Origin: Hyphomicrobiales bacterium
Lineage (GTDB): Bacteria; Pseudomonadota; Alphaproteobacteria; Rhizobiales; Rhizobiaceae
Reading direction: 5' to 3'
Length of the DNA: 64,000 nt
Assembly: GCA_900470285.1 (NCBI GenBank)
Contig: UCAG01000005.1
Span: 248,001 to 312,000 of the forward strand
How positions within the stretch are numbered: the first letter of the stretch is position 1; each line of letters starts with the position of its first letter. Shown here in pieces: positions 38,075-47,267 of this stretch. The translations under genes and the position numbers were made by a program. The notes under the pieces were generated by a model. It saw only the letters and a list, made by a program, of their open reading frames with translations, was not told the origin of the DNA and searched no databases.

Positions 38075-39694
38075 ATGGCTGAGCAATTGAATACCGGAAT
38101 GTTTCCGCTTGGTGAGGATACAACCCCCTATCGTAAACTGACATCCGAGCATGTTTCGGTTGATACATTCAAAGGTCAGGAGGTTCTGACCGTTGAACCG
38201 GAAGGCCTGCGCTTGCTAGCCGAGGCTGCTTTTGCCGATATCAACCATTTGCTGCGTCCAGGTCACTTGCAGCAGCTCAGCAATATTATGGAAGATCCGG
38301 AAGCAACCGATAATGACCGCTTCGTTGCCTATGATCTTCTGAAAAATGCCAATATTGCCGCCGGTGGTGTTCTGCCGATGTGTCAGGATACCGGCACCGC
38401 GATCATTATGGGTAAAAAAGGCCGCCGTGTATGGACTGAGGGTGGCGATGAAAGCGCGCTGGGTTCCGGTGCGATGGATGCCTATTTCAAAAAGAACCTG
38501 CGCTATTCCCAGCTGGCACCGCTGGAAATGTTCAAAGAGCAGAACACCAAGAACAATCTGCCAGCGCAGATCGACATTTATCAGGAAGGCGAAGACGCCT
38601 ATAAATTCCTGTTTGTCGCCAAAGGCGGCGGCTCAGCCAATAAGACATTCCTGTTTCAGGGCACACCTTCCCTGCTGACTCATGACCGGATGATCGAGTT
38701 TCTCAAAGAGAAAATTCTGACACTCGGCACATCGGCCTGCCCGCCTTACCATCTGGCGATTGTGATCGGCGGCACATCGGCTGAACAGAATCTCAAGACT
38801 GTTAAACTGGCTTCCACCCGCTATCTCGACAGTCTGCCAACCAAAGGCTCGGAAGACGGTCATGCATTCCGCGATCTGGAAATGGAACAGGAAATCCACA
38901 AACTCACCCAGTCTCTCGGCGTGGGTGCCCAGTTCGGCGGCAAATATTTCTGCCATGATGTCCGCGTTATCCGCCTGCCGCGCCACGGCGCATCGCTGCC
39001 GATTGGTCTGGGTGTTTCCTGCTCGGCTGACCGTCAGGCTAAAGGCAAGATCACCAAAGACGGTATCTTCCTTGAGCAGCTGGAAACCAATCCGGCGAAA
39101 TATATGCCTGATATTGATGAAGCCAAACTCTCCGACAGTGTGGTGAAAATCGATCTCAACCAACCAATGGCAGAGATTCTCAAAACCCTGTCGCAGCATC
39201 CGGTGAAAACCCGTCTGTCGCTGACCGGCTCCATCATCGTGGCACGCGATCTGGCACATGCGAAAATCCGCGAGCGTCTGGAAAACGGCGAAAGCATGCC
39301 GGATTATTTCAAAAATCATCCTATTTACTATGCAGGCCCTGCCAAGACCCCGACCGGTTACGCATCAGGTTCCTTCGGCCCGACAACTGCCGGTCGTATG
39401 GATTCCTATGTTGACCAGTTCCAGTCTTTCGGCGGCTCCATGGTGATGCTGGCTAAAGGCAACCGCTCCCGTCAGGTACGTGATGCCTGCGCCAAGCACG
39501 GCGGTTTCTATCTCGGCTCCATCGGCGGCCCGGCTGCACGTCTGGCTCAGGACTGCATCAAGAAAGTCGAAGTGGTTGAATATGCCGAGCTCGGCATGGA
39601 AGCCATCTGGCGTATTGAAGTTGAAGATTTCCCTGCTTTCATCGTCATCGATGACAAGGGTAATGACTTCTTCAAGGAGCTCAATCTCTCGTAA
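38075..39694 (+). CDS. class I fumarate hydratase (iron-sulfur)
   Basis: A 539-residue TCA-cycle enzyme that interconverts fumarate and malate. Three cluster cysteines are visible: Cys103 in [10 protein letters not shown], one in TSACPPYH near 222 and one in GVSCSADRQ near 317. The C-terminal half has the beta-subunit-like [11 protein letters not shown] and [10 protein letters not shown] motifs. AAGGTG precedes the ATG. It is divergent from the L,D-transpeptidase gene across 290 bases, in which I see no recognisable operator. Confidence 0.95.
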   Translation: MAEQLNTGMFPLGEDTTPYRKLTSEHVSVDTFKGQEVLTVEPEGLRLLAEAAFADINHLLRPGHLQQLSNIMEDPEATDNDRFVAYDLLKNANIAAGGVLPMCQDTGTAIIMGKKGRRVWTEGGDESALGSGAMDAYFKKNLRYSQLAPLEMFKEQNTKNNLPAQIDIYQEGEDAYKFLFVAKGGGSANKTFLFQGTPSLLTHDRMIEFLKEKILTLGTSACPPYHLAIVIGGTSAEQNLKTVKLASTRYLDSLPTKGSEDGHAFRDLEMEQEIHKLTQSLGVGAQFGGKYFCHDVRVIRLPRHGASLPIGLGVSCSADRQAKGKITKDGIFLEQLETNPAKYMPDIDEAKLSDSVVKIDLNQPMAEILKTLSQHPVKTRLSLTGSIIVARDLAHAKIRERLENGESMPDYFKNHPIYYAGPAKTPTGYASGSFGPTTAGRMDSYVDQFQSFGGSMVMLAKGNRSRQVRDACAKHGGFYLGSIGGPAARLAQDCIKKVEVVEYAELGMEAIWRIEVEDFPAFIVIDDKGNDFFKELNLS

Positions 39695-39701
39695 AACCAA
39701 A

Positions 39702-39731
39702 AAGAAAGCCGGAGGAAACTCCGGCTTTCTT
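39702..39731 (+). terminator. fumarase terminator
   Basis: AAGAAAGCCGGAG (39702-39714), tetraloop GAAA, CTCCGGCTTTCTT (39719-39731), followed by GCTTTT. A 13-bp stem eight bases after the stop codon. Confidence 0.85.
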
Positions 39732-39754
39732 GCTTTTAAAATTACGCAGTTTCG

Positions 39755-39837
39755 AACGGATCGTAGCGGGAATAAAAACATAGTCCGGCGAACTATGTTT
39801 CCCGCGAAGGCGGTATCCACTTTTGTCTCAAAACTGC
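39755..39837. repeat. degenerate mosaic repeat downstream of fumarase
   Basis: It contains AACATAGT/ACTATGTT pairing and GGCGGTATCCACTTTTG, which resembles the right half of module B with insert at 25571-25658. Flanked by GCAGTTT and AAACTGC arms. A decayed family member. Confidence 0.45.
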
Positions 39838-39838
39838 C

Positions 39839-40228
39839 TTAGTGAAACTTCGGTTCGCGGCTGAGATTTTTCTCTTTCAGCTCATCAAGATAACCCTGCC
39901 AGCGGGTTTCATATTCTTCGCCCAGCTGATGCAGATAAATCCATGTGAACAAACCGGTATCATGCATATCGTCAAAAGTGATGCGCACCGCATAATTGCC
40001 TACCGGATCAATCTTCATAATACCAACATTGATCTTACCCGGCACCGTCACGCGTTGCTCCGGTGAATGTCCCTGTACTTCAGCAGACGGCGATAATACG
40101 CGCAGCATTTCCGCAGGGAATGAATAATTATGTCCGTTATTAAATGTCACAGACAGGGTTTTCCGGTCTTGGGAAACCCGAAGTTCTTCCGGCCAGATAT
40201 CGCTCATTTCAAGATCCACCATATTCAT
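39839..40228 (-). CDS. DUF971-family protein
   Basis: A 129-residue protein of the DUF971 / gamma-butyrobetaine-hydroxylase N-terminal-like family, recognised from WPEELRVS, YSFPAEMLRV and the conserved HDTGLFTWIYLHQLG. Similar domains occur fused or next to Mrp-type iron-sulfur carriers, so a role in metal or cluster handling is possible but not shown. It is divergent from moaA. Confidence 0.8.
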   Translation of the reverse strand: MNMVDLEMSDIWPEELRVSQDRKTLSVTFNNGHNYSFPAEMLRVLSPSAEVQGHSPEQRVTVPGKINVGIMKIDPVGNYAVRITFDDMHDTGLFTWIYLHQLGEEYETRWQGYLDELKEKNLSREPKFH

Positions 40229-40385
40229 ATCTGACTCTGTGGTAATCGCAGAACAGAATCAGGACAAGAGCTTGTTTGCGCGTCACCTCTCCCCATGCGT
40301 GACATAATGCAACTGGACAGTGCCATATGTTGAACTTATCTCTCTTATATAGAAGTGATATTTGAGCGAACCGGCATACGGAAAT

Positions 40386-41423
40386 ATGAATATAGCAGCA
40401 CAAAACAGCAGTAAAACCACGTCTAACGCGCCGATGATTGACCCGTTCGGACGGGCAATTACCTATTTGCGCGTCTCTGTGACTGACCGCTGTGATTTCC
40501 GCTGCACCTATTGCATGGCCGAACATATGACCTTTCTGCCGAAGAAAGATCTTTTATCACTGGAAGAACTCGACCGTCTTTGTTCAACTTTTATTGATAA
40601 GGGCGTACGCAAAATCCGTCTCACCGGCGGTGAACCGCTGGTGCGTAAAAACATCATGCATCTCATTGGCAGCCTGTCGCGTCATATTGAGGCTGACCGG
40701 CTTGATGAACTGACACTGACCACCAACGGTTCACAGCTTTCACGTTATGCGGAAGAGCTTGCCGCCTGCGGTATCAAACGTATCAATGTTTCTCTCGACA
40801 CGCTGGATGCGGAAAAGTTCAAAACGATTACCCGCTGGGGTGATCTGGCGCAGGTTCTGCGCGGAATTGATGCAGCGCAAAAAGCAGGTCTGCATATAAA
40901 GCTTAATGCTGTCGCTCTCAAAGGCTTCAATGACCATGAAGTTCCGGACATGCTGCGCTGGGCGCATGGTCGCGGTATGGATATGACGCTGATTGAAACC
41001 ATGCCGATGGGCGAGATTGATCTCGACCGCACTGATCAATATTTGCCGCTCTCCATGCTGCGCGCTTCACTTGCCCGTCAGTTCACGATGACCGACATTC
41101 CTTATCAGACCGGCGGCCCTGCCCGCTATGTGCAGATTGCGGAAACCGGCGGTCGCCTCGGCTTCATCACACCAATGACCCATAATTTCTGCGAAAGCTG
41201 CAACCGTGTGCGTATCACCTGCACCGGCACGCTTTATATGTGCCTTGGTCAGGAAGATGCGGCCGATCTGCGCGAACCGTTGCGGGCAAGCACTGACAAT
41301 GCGCTGCTGTCGGAAGCGATCGACAATGCAATTCTGCGCAAGCCAAAAGGCCATGACTTCATCATCGACCGGCGGCATAACCGCCCTGCTGTCTCACGCC
41401 ATATGAGTGTCACCGGCGGTTAA
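40386..41423 (+). CDS. moaA: GTP 3',8-cyclase MoaA
   Basis: A radical-SAM enzyme of about 345 residues that starts molybdenum cofactor synthesis from GTP. The N-terminal cluster motif CDFRCTYC and the C-terminal cluster cysteines in [11 protein letters not shown] and LYMC are present. The protein ends with the conserved Gly-Gly needed for activity. Start choice is uncertain: ATG 40386 is used, but an in-frame TTG at 40362 would add eight residues. Neither has a strong ribosome-binding site. The TAA stop overlaps the start of an AAAGCATTT repeat. Confidence 0.95.
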   Translation: MNIAAQNSSKTTSNAPMIDPFGRAITYLRVSVTDRCDFRCTYCMAEHMTFLPKKDLLSLEELDRLCSTFIDKGVRKIRLTGGEPLVRKNIMHLIGSLSRHIEADRLDELTLTTNGSQLSRYAEELAACGIKRINVSLDTLDAEKFKTITRWGDLAQVLRGIDAAQKAGLHIKLNAVALKGFNDHEVPDMLRWAHGRGMDMTLIETMPMGEIDLDRTDQYLPLSMLRASLARQFTMTDIPYQTGGPARYVQIAETGGRLGFITPMTHNFCESCNRVRITCTGTLYMCLGQEDAADLREPLRASTDNALLSEAIDNAILRKPKGHDFIIDRRHNRPAVSRHMSVTGG

Positions 41424-41587
41424 AGCATTTCGGCGTTTAATGAACGCATTGAACGCCCGCTGCGATGCGCTCACGACACATCCCAAACCACAAACCGGCA
41501 TTATCTTGATTTTTATATCATTATTTTGCCGCGCATGACGCAAACGGGTGACCATGTCGCATAAATACTTGTTATAAGTCCGGCATA

Positions 41588-41668
41588 AAAGCATTTCAGC
41601 AAAAGTGCGAAGCGGTTTTGCGAAGAACAATGCGACAAAACAAAAATTTAGAGCGGCATCGCTCTAAA
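41588..41668 (+). repeat. intergenic repeat, module D plus AGAGCG hairpin
   Basis: AAAGCATTTCAGC, GTGCGAAGCGGTTTTGCG and ACAATGCG (to 41634) are followed by a hairpin TTTAGAGCG (41647-41655), loop GCAT, CGCTCTAAA (41660-41668). A related fragment starts at 41422 within the moaA stop codon. Confidence 0.7.
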
Positions 41669-41699
41669 TGAAAGGCTCTTCAGCTTTTCCTGCAGGAAT

Positions 41700-42638
41700 A
41701 TGACCGTGGCACTTTCAGCTAATATCCGCTCCAGCCTTTATATGATGCTCGGCATGGGAGTCTTCGCCATCGGCGATGCTCTGACCAAATATTCCACGCA
41801 GACGCTCAATCTCGGGCAGTTCATGTTTATGCGCGGATTATTATGCATTCTCCTGTTAGCCTTTATTGCCGCCCGACAAGGCGTGCTCAGCCGTTGGCGT
41901 GATGCATTGGACAAAGTCACCATCCTGCGCGGTTTTGGCGAAGTCGGTGCAACAACCTTCTATCTGGTGGGACTCACACATCTGTCGCTCGCATTTGTCT
42001 CATCCGTCTATCAGGCCGTGCCATTGGCAGTAACGCTTGGTGCGGTACTGTTTCTCGGTGAAAAAGTCGGCTGGAGACGCTGGTTGTCGATAGGTATCGG
42101 TTTTATCGGCGTCTTGATTATCATCCGCCCCGGTGGTGATGGCTCCGGTAATGGAATGAATGCCTATGCCCTGCTGTTGCTTGTCGGTGTTTGCTTTACT
42201 GCCATGCGCGACCTCTCTACCCGACGCATCAATATGCAAATCCCCACCATTCTGATTTCTGCCATGACTTCGATTATGATTACCATTACCGGCTTCATTA
42301 TCATGCAGGCAGATACCGGCTGGGTGCAGCCAACCACTGCAGACATTATCCATGTCAGCATTGCTGCCGTGCTGCTCATTATCGGCTATCACTGCATTAT
42401 TCTTGCCACCCGCGCCGGTGACATGTCCTTTGCTTCGCCGTTTCGTTACACCAGTCTGCTTTGGGCAATCGCGCTGAGCTATATTGTATTCAACCAGATA
42501 CCGGATCAGAATACGCTGATCGGCTCAGCAATCGTGGTCGCCAGCGGTTGCTATATGCTTTATCGTGAAGCAATTACGGGCTACCGGATGCGCAGAGAGT
42601 TGCGCCGGCAAAATGCCGGAAGCAGTATTTCCCCCTGA
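41700..42638 (+). CDS. EamA/DMT-family transporter
   Basis: A 312-residue inner-membrane protein with about ten helices in two EamA repeats. YMMLGMGVFAIGDALTKY opens it, and PLAVTLGAVLFLGEKVGWRR is the end of the first repeat. The substrate is unknown. AGGA (41694-41697) is only two bases from ATG 41700 but eight from an in-frame GTG at 41706, which may be the true start. It lies between moaA and mobA, but no molybdenum role is evident. Confidence 0.87.
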   Translation: MTVALSANIRSSLYMMLGMGVFAIGDALTKYSTQTLNLGQFMFMRGLLCILLLAFIAARQGVLSRWRDALDKVTILRGFGEVGATTFYLVGLTHLSLAFVSSVYQAVPLAVTLGAVLFLGEKVGWRRWLSIGIGFIGVLIIIRPGGDGSGNGMNAYALLLLVGVCFTAMRDLSTRRINMQIPTILISAMTSIMITITGFIIMQADTGWVQPTTADIIHVSIAAVLLIIGYHCIILATRAGDMSFASPFRYTSLLWAIALSYIVFNQIPDQNTLIGSAIVVASGCYMLYREAITGYRMRRELRRQNAGSSISP

Positions 42639-42670
42639 AGTCCGGTTTTTCAGTCAAAGGTGCGTCAGTC

Positions 42671-43372
42671 ATGTCTGTCCCAATCATATCTACCGGCAAA
42701 CAAGTGCTGACAGGTAAAAATGTTTTGGGACTTATTCTGGCAGGCGGCAGCAGCCAGCGCCTCGGTGGCGGTGACAAATCCCTGCGTCCGCTCGGTGACC
42801 ATACAATTCTTCATCAGGTATGTGCGCGTTTGAAGCCACAAACCGATCAGATTATTATCAGCGCCAATAGCGATCCCGCCTTTTTCGCAAGTTTCGGCTA
42901 TCCCGTTATCAATGACGGGAAATGGCTCAACAGCGGCCCGCTGGCCGGTATTCTCGCCGGTTGTCATTATGCAAGCCAGCTTGGTTGCAGCCATGTGATG
43001 AGTGTGGCTGCAGATACACCGTTTTTTCCGCCCGATCTTTTGCATCGGTTTGCGCAGGTTCTGGCGGACACAGCCTCAACTATGGATGACACAATTATAT
43101 TCGCCCGTTCGGATTTTGGTGCGCATCCGACCTTTGCACTATGGCCGGCAAATATGGCTGCCTCACTGGAAAACTGGCTCTCGGAAACCAAAAGACGCAG
43201 CATTCGCGTTTTCGCGAATAATCACACTGTTGTCTATGCAGATTTCAGCGAAAATGATAAAATCAGTGGTCTTGATCCGTTTTTTAATATCAACACACAA
43301 ACGGAACTGGCGCTGGCCAGATCAACCTGGCAATTGCAGGATATGAGCGGCTGGCAGGAGCGTGAATCATGA
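42671..43372 (+). CDS. mobA: molybdenum cofactor guanylyltransferase MobA
   Basis: A 233-residue enzyme that attaches GMP to molybdopterin. The nucleotide-binding loop is LILAGGSSQRLGGGDKSL, and VAADTPFFPPD carries the metal-binding Asp. The gene overlaps mobB by four bases (ATGA). Confidence 0.95.
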   Translation: MSVPIISTGKQVLTGKNVLGLILAGGSSQRLGGGDKSLRPLGDHTILHQVCARLKPQTDQIIISANSDPAFFASFGYPVINDGKWLNSGPLAGILAGCHYASQLGCSHVMSVAADTPFFPPDLLHRFAQVLADTASTMDDTIIFARSDFGAHPTFALWPANMAASLENWLSETKRRSIRVFANNHTVVYADFSENDKISGLDPFFNINTQTELALARSTWQLQDMSGWQERES

Positions 43373-43884
43373 CACAGAAAATCTTCGGTATCACCGGATG
43401 GAAAAACTCCGGCAAAACCACACTTGCTGAATGTGTGGTGCGCGAATTGACCAGACGCGGCTATAAAATCTCAACAATCAAACACGCCCATCACAGCTTT
43501 GATATTGATACAGAGGGAACGGATTCCTATCGCCACCGTCAGGCCGGAGCGGCTGAGGTTGCTATTGTTTCTTTCAATCGCTGGGCATTGATGCATGAAT
43601 TGCGCGATGCTCAGGAACCTGCGCTTGAGGAAATTGTCAGCCGTATGGCGCCCTGCGATCTGATATTGGTTGAGGGCTACAAGAACGATAAACATCCCAA
43701 GATTGAGGTCCGGCGTAAAGACAGCCCGACTCAAATCCCCCTCAATGCAGAGCAATATTCGATCGTCGCAATCGCAACTGATGAGGGTTTGAGAGATCAG
43801 AGCGTACCGGTTCTGGATCTGAATAATATTGCAGCCATCAGCGATTTTGTAGAAAATTACTGTGACTTGGAAAACGGAAACTGA
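43369..43884 (+). CDS. mobB: molybdopterin-guanine dinucleotide biosynthesis protein MobB
   Basis: A 171-residue GTP-binding protein that assists MobA. Walker A GWKNSGKTT at the N terminus, then STIKHAHH and ILVEGYKNDKHPKIEV are family features. Translationally coupled to mobA. Confidence 0.94.
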   Translation: MTQKIFGITGWKNSGKTTLAECVVRELTRRGYKISTIKHAHHSFDIDTEGTDSYRHRQAGAAEVAIVSFNRWALMHELRDAQEPALEEIVSRMAPCDLILVEGYKNDKHPKIEVRRKDSPTQIPLNAEQYSIVAIATDEGLRDQSVPVLDLNNIAAISDFVENYCDLENGN

Positions 43885-44201
43885 AAACGAGAGTTAAAAA
43901 CCGAAAAAAATCACTGAAATTAAAACATTAAATTTAACCATCAAAATATTGATTTAAAATAGTAAATCGATAATTCAATTTCAAATACATTTATAAACCG
44001 CTGAGCAGTAATTTTCACATTTGCTCACATTGTTTTAAAACGCTTTTTTACCCTTGCCTTTCTCTCGAAAATGGTGGGAATATCCAGCGAACAATTATTA
44101 CGTCAGAATCCGGCAAAAAATAAACCGATTAGAATAAGCTGGCTTTGTAGTTCTGACATTATAATTGCAACTTTTGGATGGGTTAAACGGGTGAAAAGTA
44201 C
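43885..44201. other. AT-rich region upstream of the first binding-protein gene
   Basis: About 320 bases, strongly AT-rich between 43900 and 44040. It holds a candidate promoter at 44054-44083 and a leader of about 115 bases. No terminator for mobB was recognised. Confidence 0.5.
44054..44083 (+). promoter_or_regulatory. candidate promoter of the first binding-protein gene
   Basis: TTGCCT (44054-44059), an 18-base spacer, GAATAT (44078-44083). The same boxes, spacing and flanking CTTGCCTTT and TGGGAATATC occur at 45466-45495 before the paralogue, which argues that they matter. Confidence 0.5.
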
Positions 44202-45011
44202 ATGAAAAATTACAAGAGAATTATCGGAACCGCGCTGTCTGCCATGGTCATGACCGGTGCAGTTTCCCTGACTGCCACAGCAGTGCAGGCACAGGAACCT
44301 TTGAAGCTGACAATTGCAACTGAAGGTGCCTATCCTCCGTTTAACTTCATCAATGCTGCCGGCGAGCTGTCCGGTTTTGACGTCGATATCGGCCGCGCGC
44401 TTTGTGAAGAAATGAAAGCCGAATGCAAGTTCATCACCATTGAATGGGATGGCGCTATTCCGAGCCTGCAGGCCGGTAAATTTGATGCTTTCATCGCTTC
44501 CATGTCCATCACCGATGAGCGCAAAAAGCAGGTTGATTTCAGCAATAAATATTACAACACCCCTCCGGGTCTTGCTGCTCCGAAAGATACCGACATTAAA
44601 GGCACAACCAAAGAAGATCTGGCCGGTAAAACCATCGGCGTACAGATCTCCACAACCCATGCCAATTACGCAGAAAAAACTTTCACAGACAGCACCATCA
44701 AAGCCTATCCGACTGCGGAAGAATATCGTCTTGATCTGGCCAATGGCCGTCTTGATGCCGCAAGCGATGACAGTGTGACCCTGTCCCAGTGGTTGAAGAC
44801 CGAAGACGGCGCTTGCTGCAAAATGGTTGGCACATGGGCTCCGGTTCTGGAAATTCACGGTCCGGGTGCAGGTGTCGCCTTCAAAAAAGGCAATCCTGAA
44901 CTGATCGCCAAATTCAATGATGCGATTAAAGCCATTCGCGCAAACGGCAAATATAAAGAAATCAACGATAAATATTTTGAATTCGACGCTTATGGCGCCG
45001 AAACAGACTAG
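44202..45011 (+). CDS. periplasmic amino-acid-binding protein (HisJ/ArgT-like), copy 1
   Basis: A 269-residue solute-binding protein of ABC importers. A signal peptide ends near AVQAQ. The mature part has LTIATEGAYPPFNF, GFDVDIGRALCEEM and the DGAIPSLQAGKFD segment typical of the lysine/arginine/ornithine/histidine group. A Cys pair (GACCK) is present. It is a clear paralogue of the next gene. A terminator follows, so it can be expressed alone. The TAG stop overlaps a mosaic repeat. Confidence 0.92.
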   Translation: MKNYKRIIGTALSAMVMTGAVSLTATAVQAQEPLKLTIATEGAYPPFNFINAAGELSGFDVDIGRALCEEMKAECKFITIEWDGAIPSLQAGKFDAFIASMSITDERKKQVDFSNKYYNTPPGLAAPKDTDIKGTTKEDLAGKTIGVQISTTHANYAEKTFTDSTIKAYPTAEEYRLDLANGRLDAASDDSVTLSQWLKTEDGACCKMVGTWAPVLEIHGPGAGVAFKKGNPELIAKFNDAIKAIRANGKYKEINDKYFEFDAYGAETD

Positions 45012-45114
45012 AGCGGTTTGCGTCCAGATTGAATTTCTACGCTCGCTCTAGATTCTTTAGTTTGTCGCATTGTCACGGGTGTCAAGTTGATCCAGCTTGA
45101 CTGTGAAATGCTCT
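45010..45114 (+). repeat. mosaic intergenic repeat, modules A and C
   Basis: It begins AGAGCGGTTTGCG inside the TAG stop codon and ends AAATGCTCT. Module C has CAAGTTG (45083-45089), loop ATC, CAGCTTG (45093-45099), one arm base changed but still pairing as G-T. Confidence 0.8.
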
Positions 45115-45147
45115 GAAATCAGCGGGTTTACCTGCTGAAACTCTCTT

Positions 45148-45177
45148 AAAGCTGCATCCTCGTGATGCAGCTTTTTT
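45148..45177 (+). terminator. terminator of binding-protein copy 1
   Basis: AAAGCTGCATC (45148-45158), loop CTCGT, GATGCAGCTTT (45164-45174), followed by further T. An 11-bp stem. Confidence 0.85.
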
Positions 45178-45465
45178 ATATGTTTTTTGTTACCGGTTCC
45201 GATTTAATGCAAAAATCACATCAACCTATGCATATTCATCTGAAAGCCGCCACCTGCATGTCGTAAATACAACTATTTTGCGAACATACACCTGATAAAG
45301 ACGGAAGAAATTTTCAAAATCCACAATATTAAACTATCGACATAACATATTGATATTTAATATTTTATATCAATGACACCGGCAAATTATGTGCACATAA
45401 GAATGATTTAAACCATGTCCAGCGCTTTATTTTTCCGCGTGCGGGCAAAACATGATTTTTGATAC

Positions 45466-45495
45466 TTGCCTTTAACTCCGGAATGATGGGAATAT
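45466..45495 (+). promoter_or_regulatory. candidate promoter of the second binding-protein operon
   Basis: TTGCCT (45466-45471), an 18-base spacer, GAATAT (45490-45495). It has the same geometry and surrounding bases as 44054-44083, so the promoter appears to have been duplicated with the gene. Confidence 0.5.
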
Positions 45496-45605
45496 CACCG
45501 TTAACAAATTTTTCTTCGTAAAGAAAATGAGCTAAAAAAACGCCGGCGAAGAGAAGAAAAAACAACAATGCTTCTTACAATGGGTCTTATGGGGGTATCT
45601 GAAGA

Positions 45606-46430
45606 ATGAATAAAGTTACGGGAGCAAGCCGCCGTTTCAGCAAAGCTCTGCGCGGGCTGGCAACTGCCGGCGTGGTTACAATCACTGCCGTTGCAGCACT
45701 GACCGCATCCGCGCATGCTCAGGAGCAGCTTACACTGAAAGTCGGTTCGGAAGGCGCTTACCCTCCCTACAATTTCGTCAAGGCTGACGGCACGGTCGCA
45801 GGCTTTGAAATCGACATCGCCAATGCGCTTTGCGAAGAATTAAAAGCCAAATGCCAAATCATTGTGCAGGACTGGGATGGTATGATCCCCGCCCTTCAGT
45901 CCGGCAAGCTTGATGTTGTGATCTCCTCCATGTCGATCACTCCGGCCCGTAAAGAACAGGTCGATTTCAGCAATAAATACTACAATCCTGCTGCGGCAAT
46001 CGCCGTGCCAAAAGATTCTGATATCAAAGGCACAGCAAAAGAAGACCTCGCTGGCAAAACAGTCGGTGTACAGTCCTCAACTGTTCATGCTGTGTTTTCT
46101 GAACAAACCTATTCCGACAGCACCATCAACAATTACGGCAGCTCGGATGAAGCCCGTATGGACATGGTTGCCGGTCGTGTTGATGCTGTGAATGACAATA
46201 TCGTATCGCTGATTGACTGGCTGAAAACACCGGAAGGCGCCTGCTGTAAACTGGTCGGACCAGTGAAGGCGAATCTTGAAATTCACGGTCCGGGTGTTGG
46301 TGTTGCCATCAAAAAAGGTCGTGAAGAACTGGTTGAGAAATTCAACACAGCTATTCTCGCCATCCGTGACAACGGTAAATATAAAGAAATCAACGACAAA
46401 TACTTTGATTTCGACATTTACGGCGAATAA
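45606..46430 (+). CDS. periplasmic amino-acid-binding protein (HisJ/ArgT-like), copy 2
   Basis: A 274-residue solute-binding protein with a long signal peptide (to about residue 38, SAHAQ). It has LKVGSEGAYPPYNF, GFEIDIANALCEEL and DGMIPALQSGKLD. It shares most motifs with copy 1, including the GACCK pair and the YKEINDKYFDFD end. It heads an operon with two permease genes. A hairpin after it probably makes the binding protein more abundant than the permeases. Confidence 0.92.
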   Translation: MNKVTGASRRFSKALRGLATAGVVTITAVAALTASAHAQEQLTLKVGSEGAYPPYNFVKADGTVAGFEIDIANALCEELKAKCQIIVQDWDGMIPALQSGKLDVVISSMSITPARKEQVDFSNKYYNPAAAIAVPKDSDIKGTAKEDLAGKTVGVQSSTVHAVFSEQTYSDSTINNYGSSDEARMDMVAGRVDAVNDNIVSLIDWLKTPEGACCKLVGPVKANLEIHGPGVGVAIKKGREELVEKFNTAILAIRDNGKYKEINDKYFDFDIYGE

Positions 46431-46440
46431 TTCCGAAGAA

Positions 46441-46470
46441 ACCGGCCAGACCCGTCTGGCCGGTATTTTA
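46441..46470 (+). terminator. attenuating hairpin between binding protein and permeases
   Basis: ACCGGCCAGAC (46441-46451) and GTCTGGCCGGT (46454-46464) with a short T-rich tail. A second hairpin GACGGGTG/CACCCGTC lies at 46484-46514. Such stems usually stabilise the upstream message and reduce readthrough. Confidence 0.6.
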
Positions 46471-46532
46471 ATAAACTGATCTTGACGGGTGACAAACCGG
46501 ATTTGCCACCCGTCCTTACAGGGATAGACTAA

Positions 46533-47267
46533 ATGGAAAAATATGCTGTGTTAATTGGCTTTGGTCCGGACGGATGGGGGCTAAGCATAGCATGGGGGCT
46601 GTTGACGACCGTTTTGCTGGCGCTTGCCACTTTGCCAATCGGTTTGTTACTCGGTTTCCTTGTTGCTTTAGGAAAGCAATCGGCGGAGCCATCGCTGCGC
46701 CTTGCTTCCAATATTTATACAACGATATTCCGCGGATTACCTGAGTTGCTCACACTGTTTCTGGTGTATTTCGGCGGCTCTCTTGCGGTTCAGAAAGTTT
46801 TTGCGCTGATCGGCTTTCAAGGCTCGGTAGAGGTCAATGCCTTTGCTGCCGGTATGATTGCTCTGGGTTTTGTTTTCTCTTCCTACTCCAGTGAAGTGTT
46901 CCTGTCCGCGTTTCGCGCCATTCCTAAAGGTCAGTATGAAGGCGCTTATGCCATCGGCCTTACCAATTTTCAGACCATGCGCAAGATTATCTTCCCGCAG
47001 CTGATTAAAATTGCTCTGCCGGGCCTCGCCAATCTCTGGATGGTTCTGCTCAAGGATACATCGCTGGTATCGGTTATCAGCCTGACAGATATTCTGCGTC
47101 AGACTTCGGTTGCTGCGCGCGTTACCAAAGAACCGTTCCTGTTCTACGGTGTGGCCTGCCTGATCTATCTGGCACTCGCAATTATCTCTTCTTACTTTAT
47201 CGCCCGCATTGAAAAATGGGCTGAAGGCAGCCGCAAACAGCCGGCAGCCAGCGTGGTGCGTCAATGA
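46533..47267 (+). CDS. amino-acid ABC transporter permease (HisQ-like)
   Basis: A 244-residue inner-membrane permease with about five helices. The cytoplasmic EAA-type loop lies in EGAYAIGLTNFQTMRKIIFP. TTIFRGLPELLTLFLVYF is typical of the polar amino-acid group. Its stop codon overlaps the next start by four bases (ATGA). Confidence 0.93.
   Translation: MEKYAVLIGFGPDGWGLSIAWGLLTTVLLALATLPIGLLLGFLVALGKQSAEPSLRLASNIYTTIFRGLPELLTLFLVYFGGSLAVQKVFALIGFQGSVEVNAFAAGMIALGFVFSSYSSEVFLSAFRAIPKGQYEGAYAIGLTNFQTMRKIIFPQLIKIALPGLANLWMVLLKDTSLVSVISLTDILRQTSVAARVTKEPFLFYGVACLIYLALAIISSYFIARIEKWAEGSRKQPAASVVRQ

Larger units (their letters stand above)
45012..45605. other. region between the two binding-protein genes
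   Basis: About 590 bases: a mosaic repeat, a strong terminator (45148-45177), an AT-rich stretch, then a promoter (45466-45495) and a leader of about 110 bases. No gene is seen. Confidence 0.6.

Noticed and set aside
43919-43945. TTAA-rich stretch with TTAACCAT resembling a CtrA site
   Set aside because: The spacing between TTAA motifs does not fit the usual seven bases, and the region is simply AT-rich.
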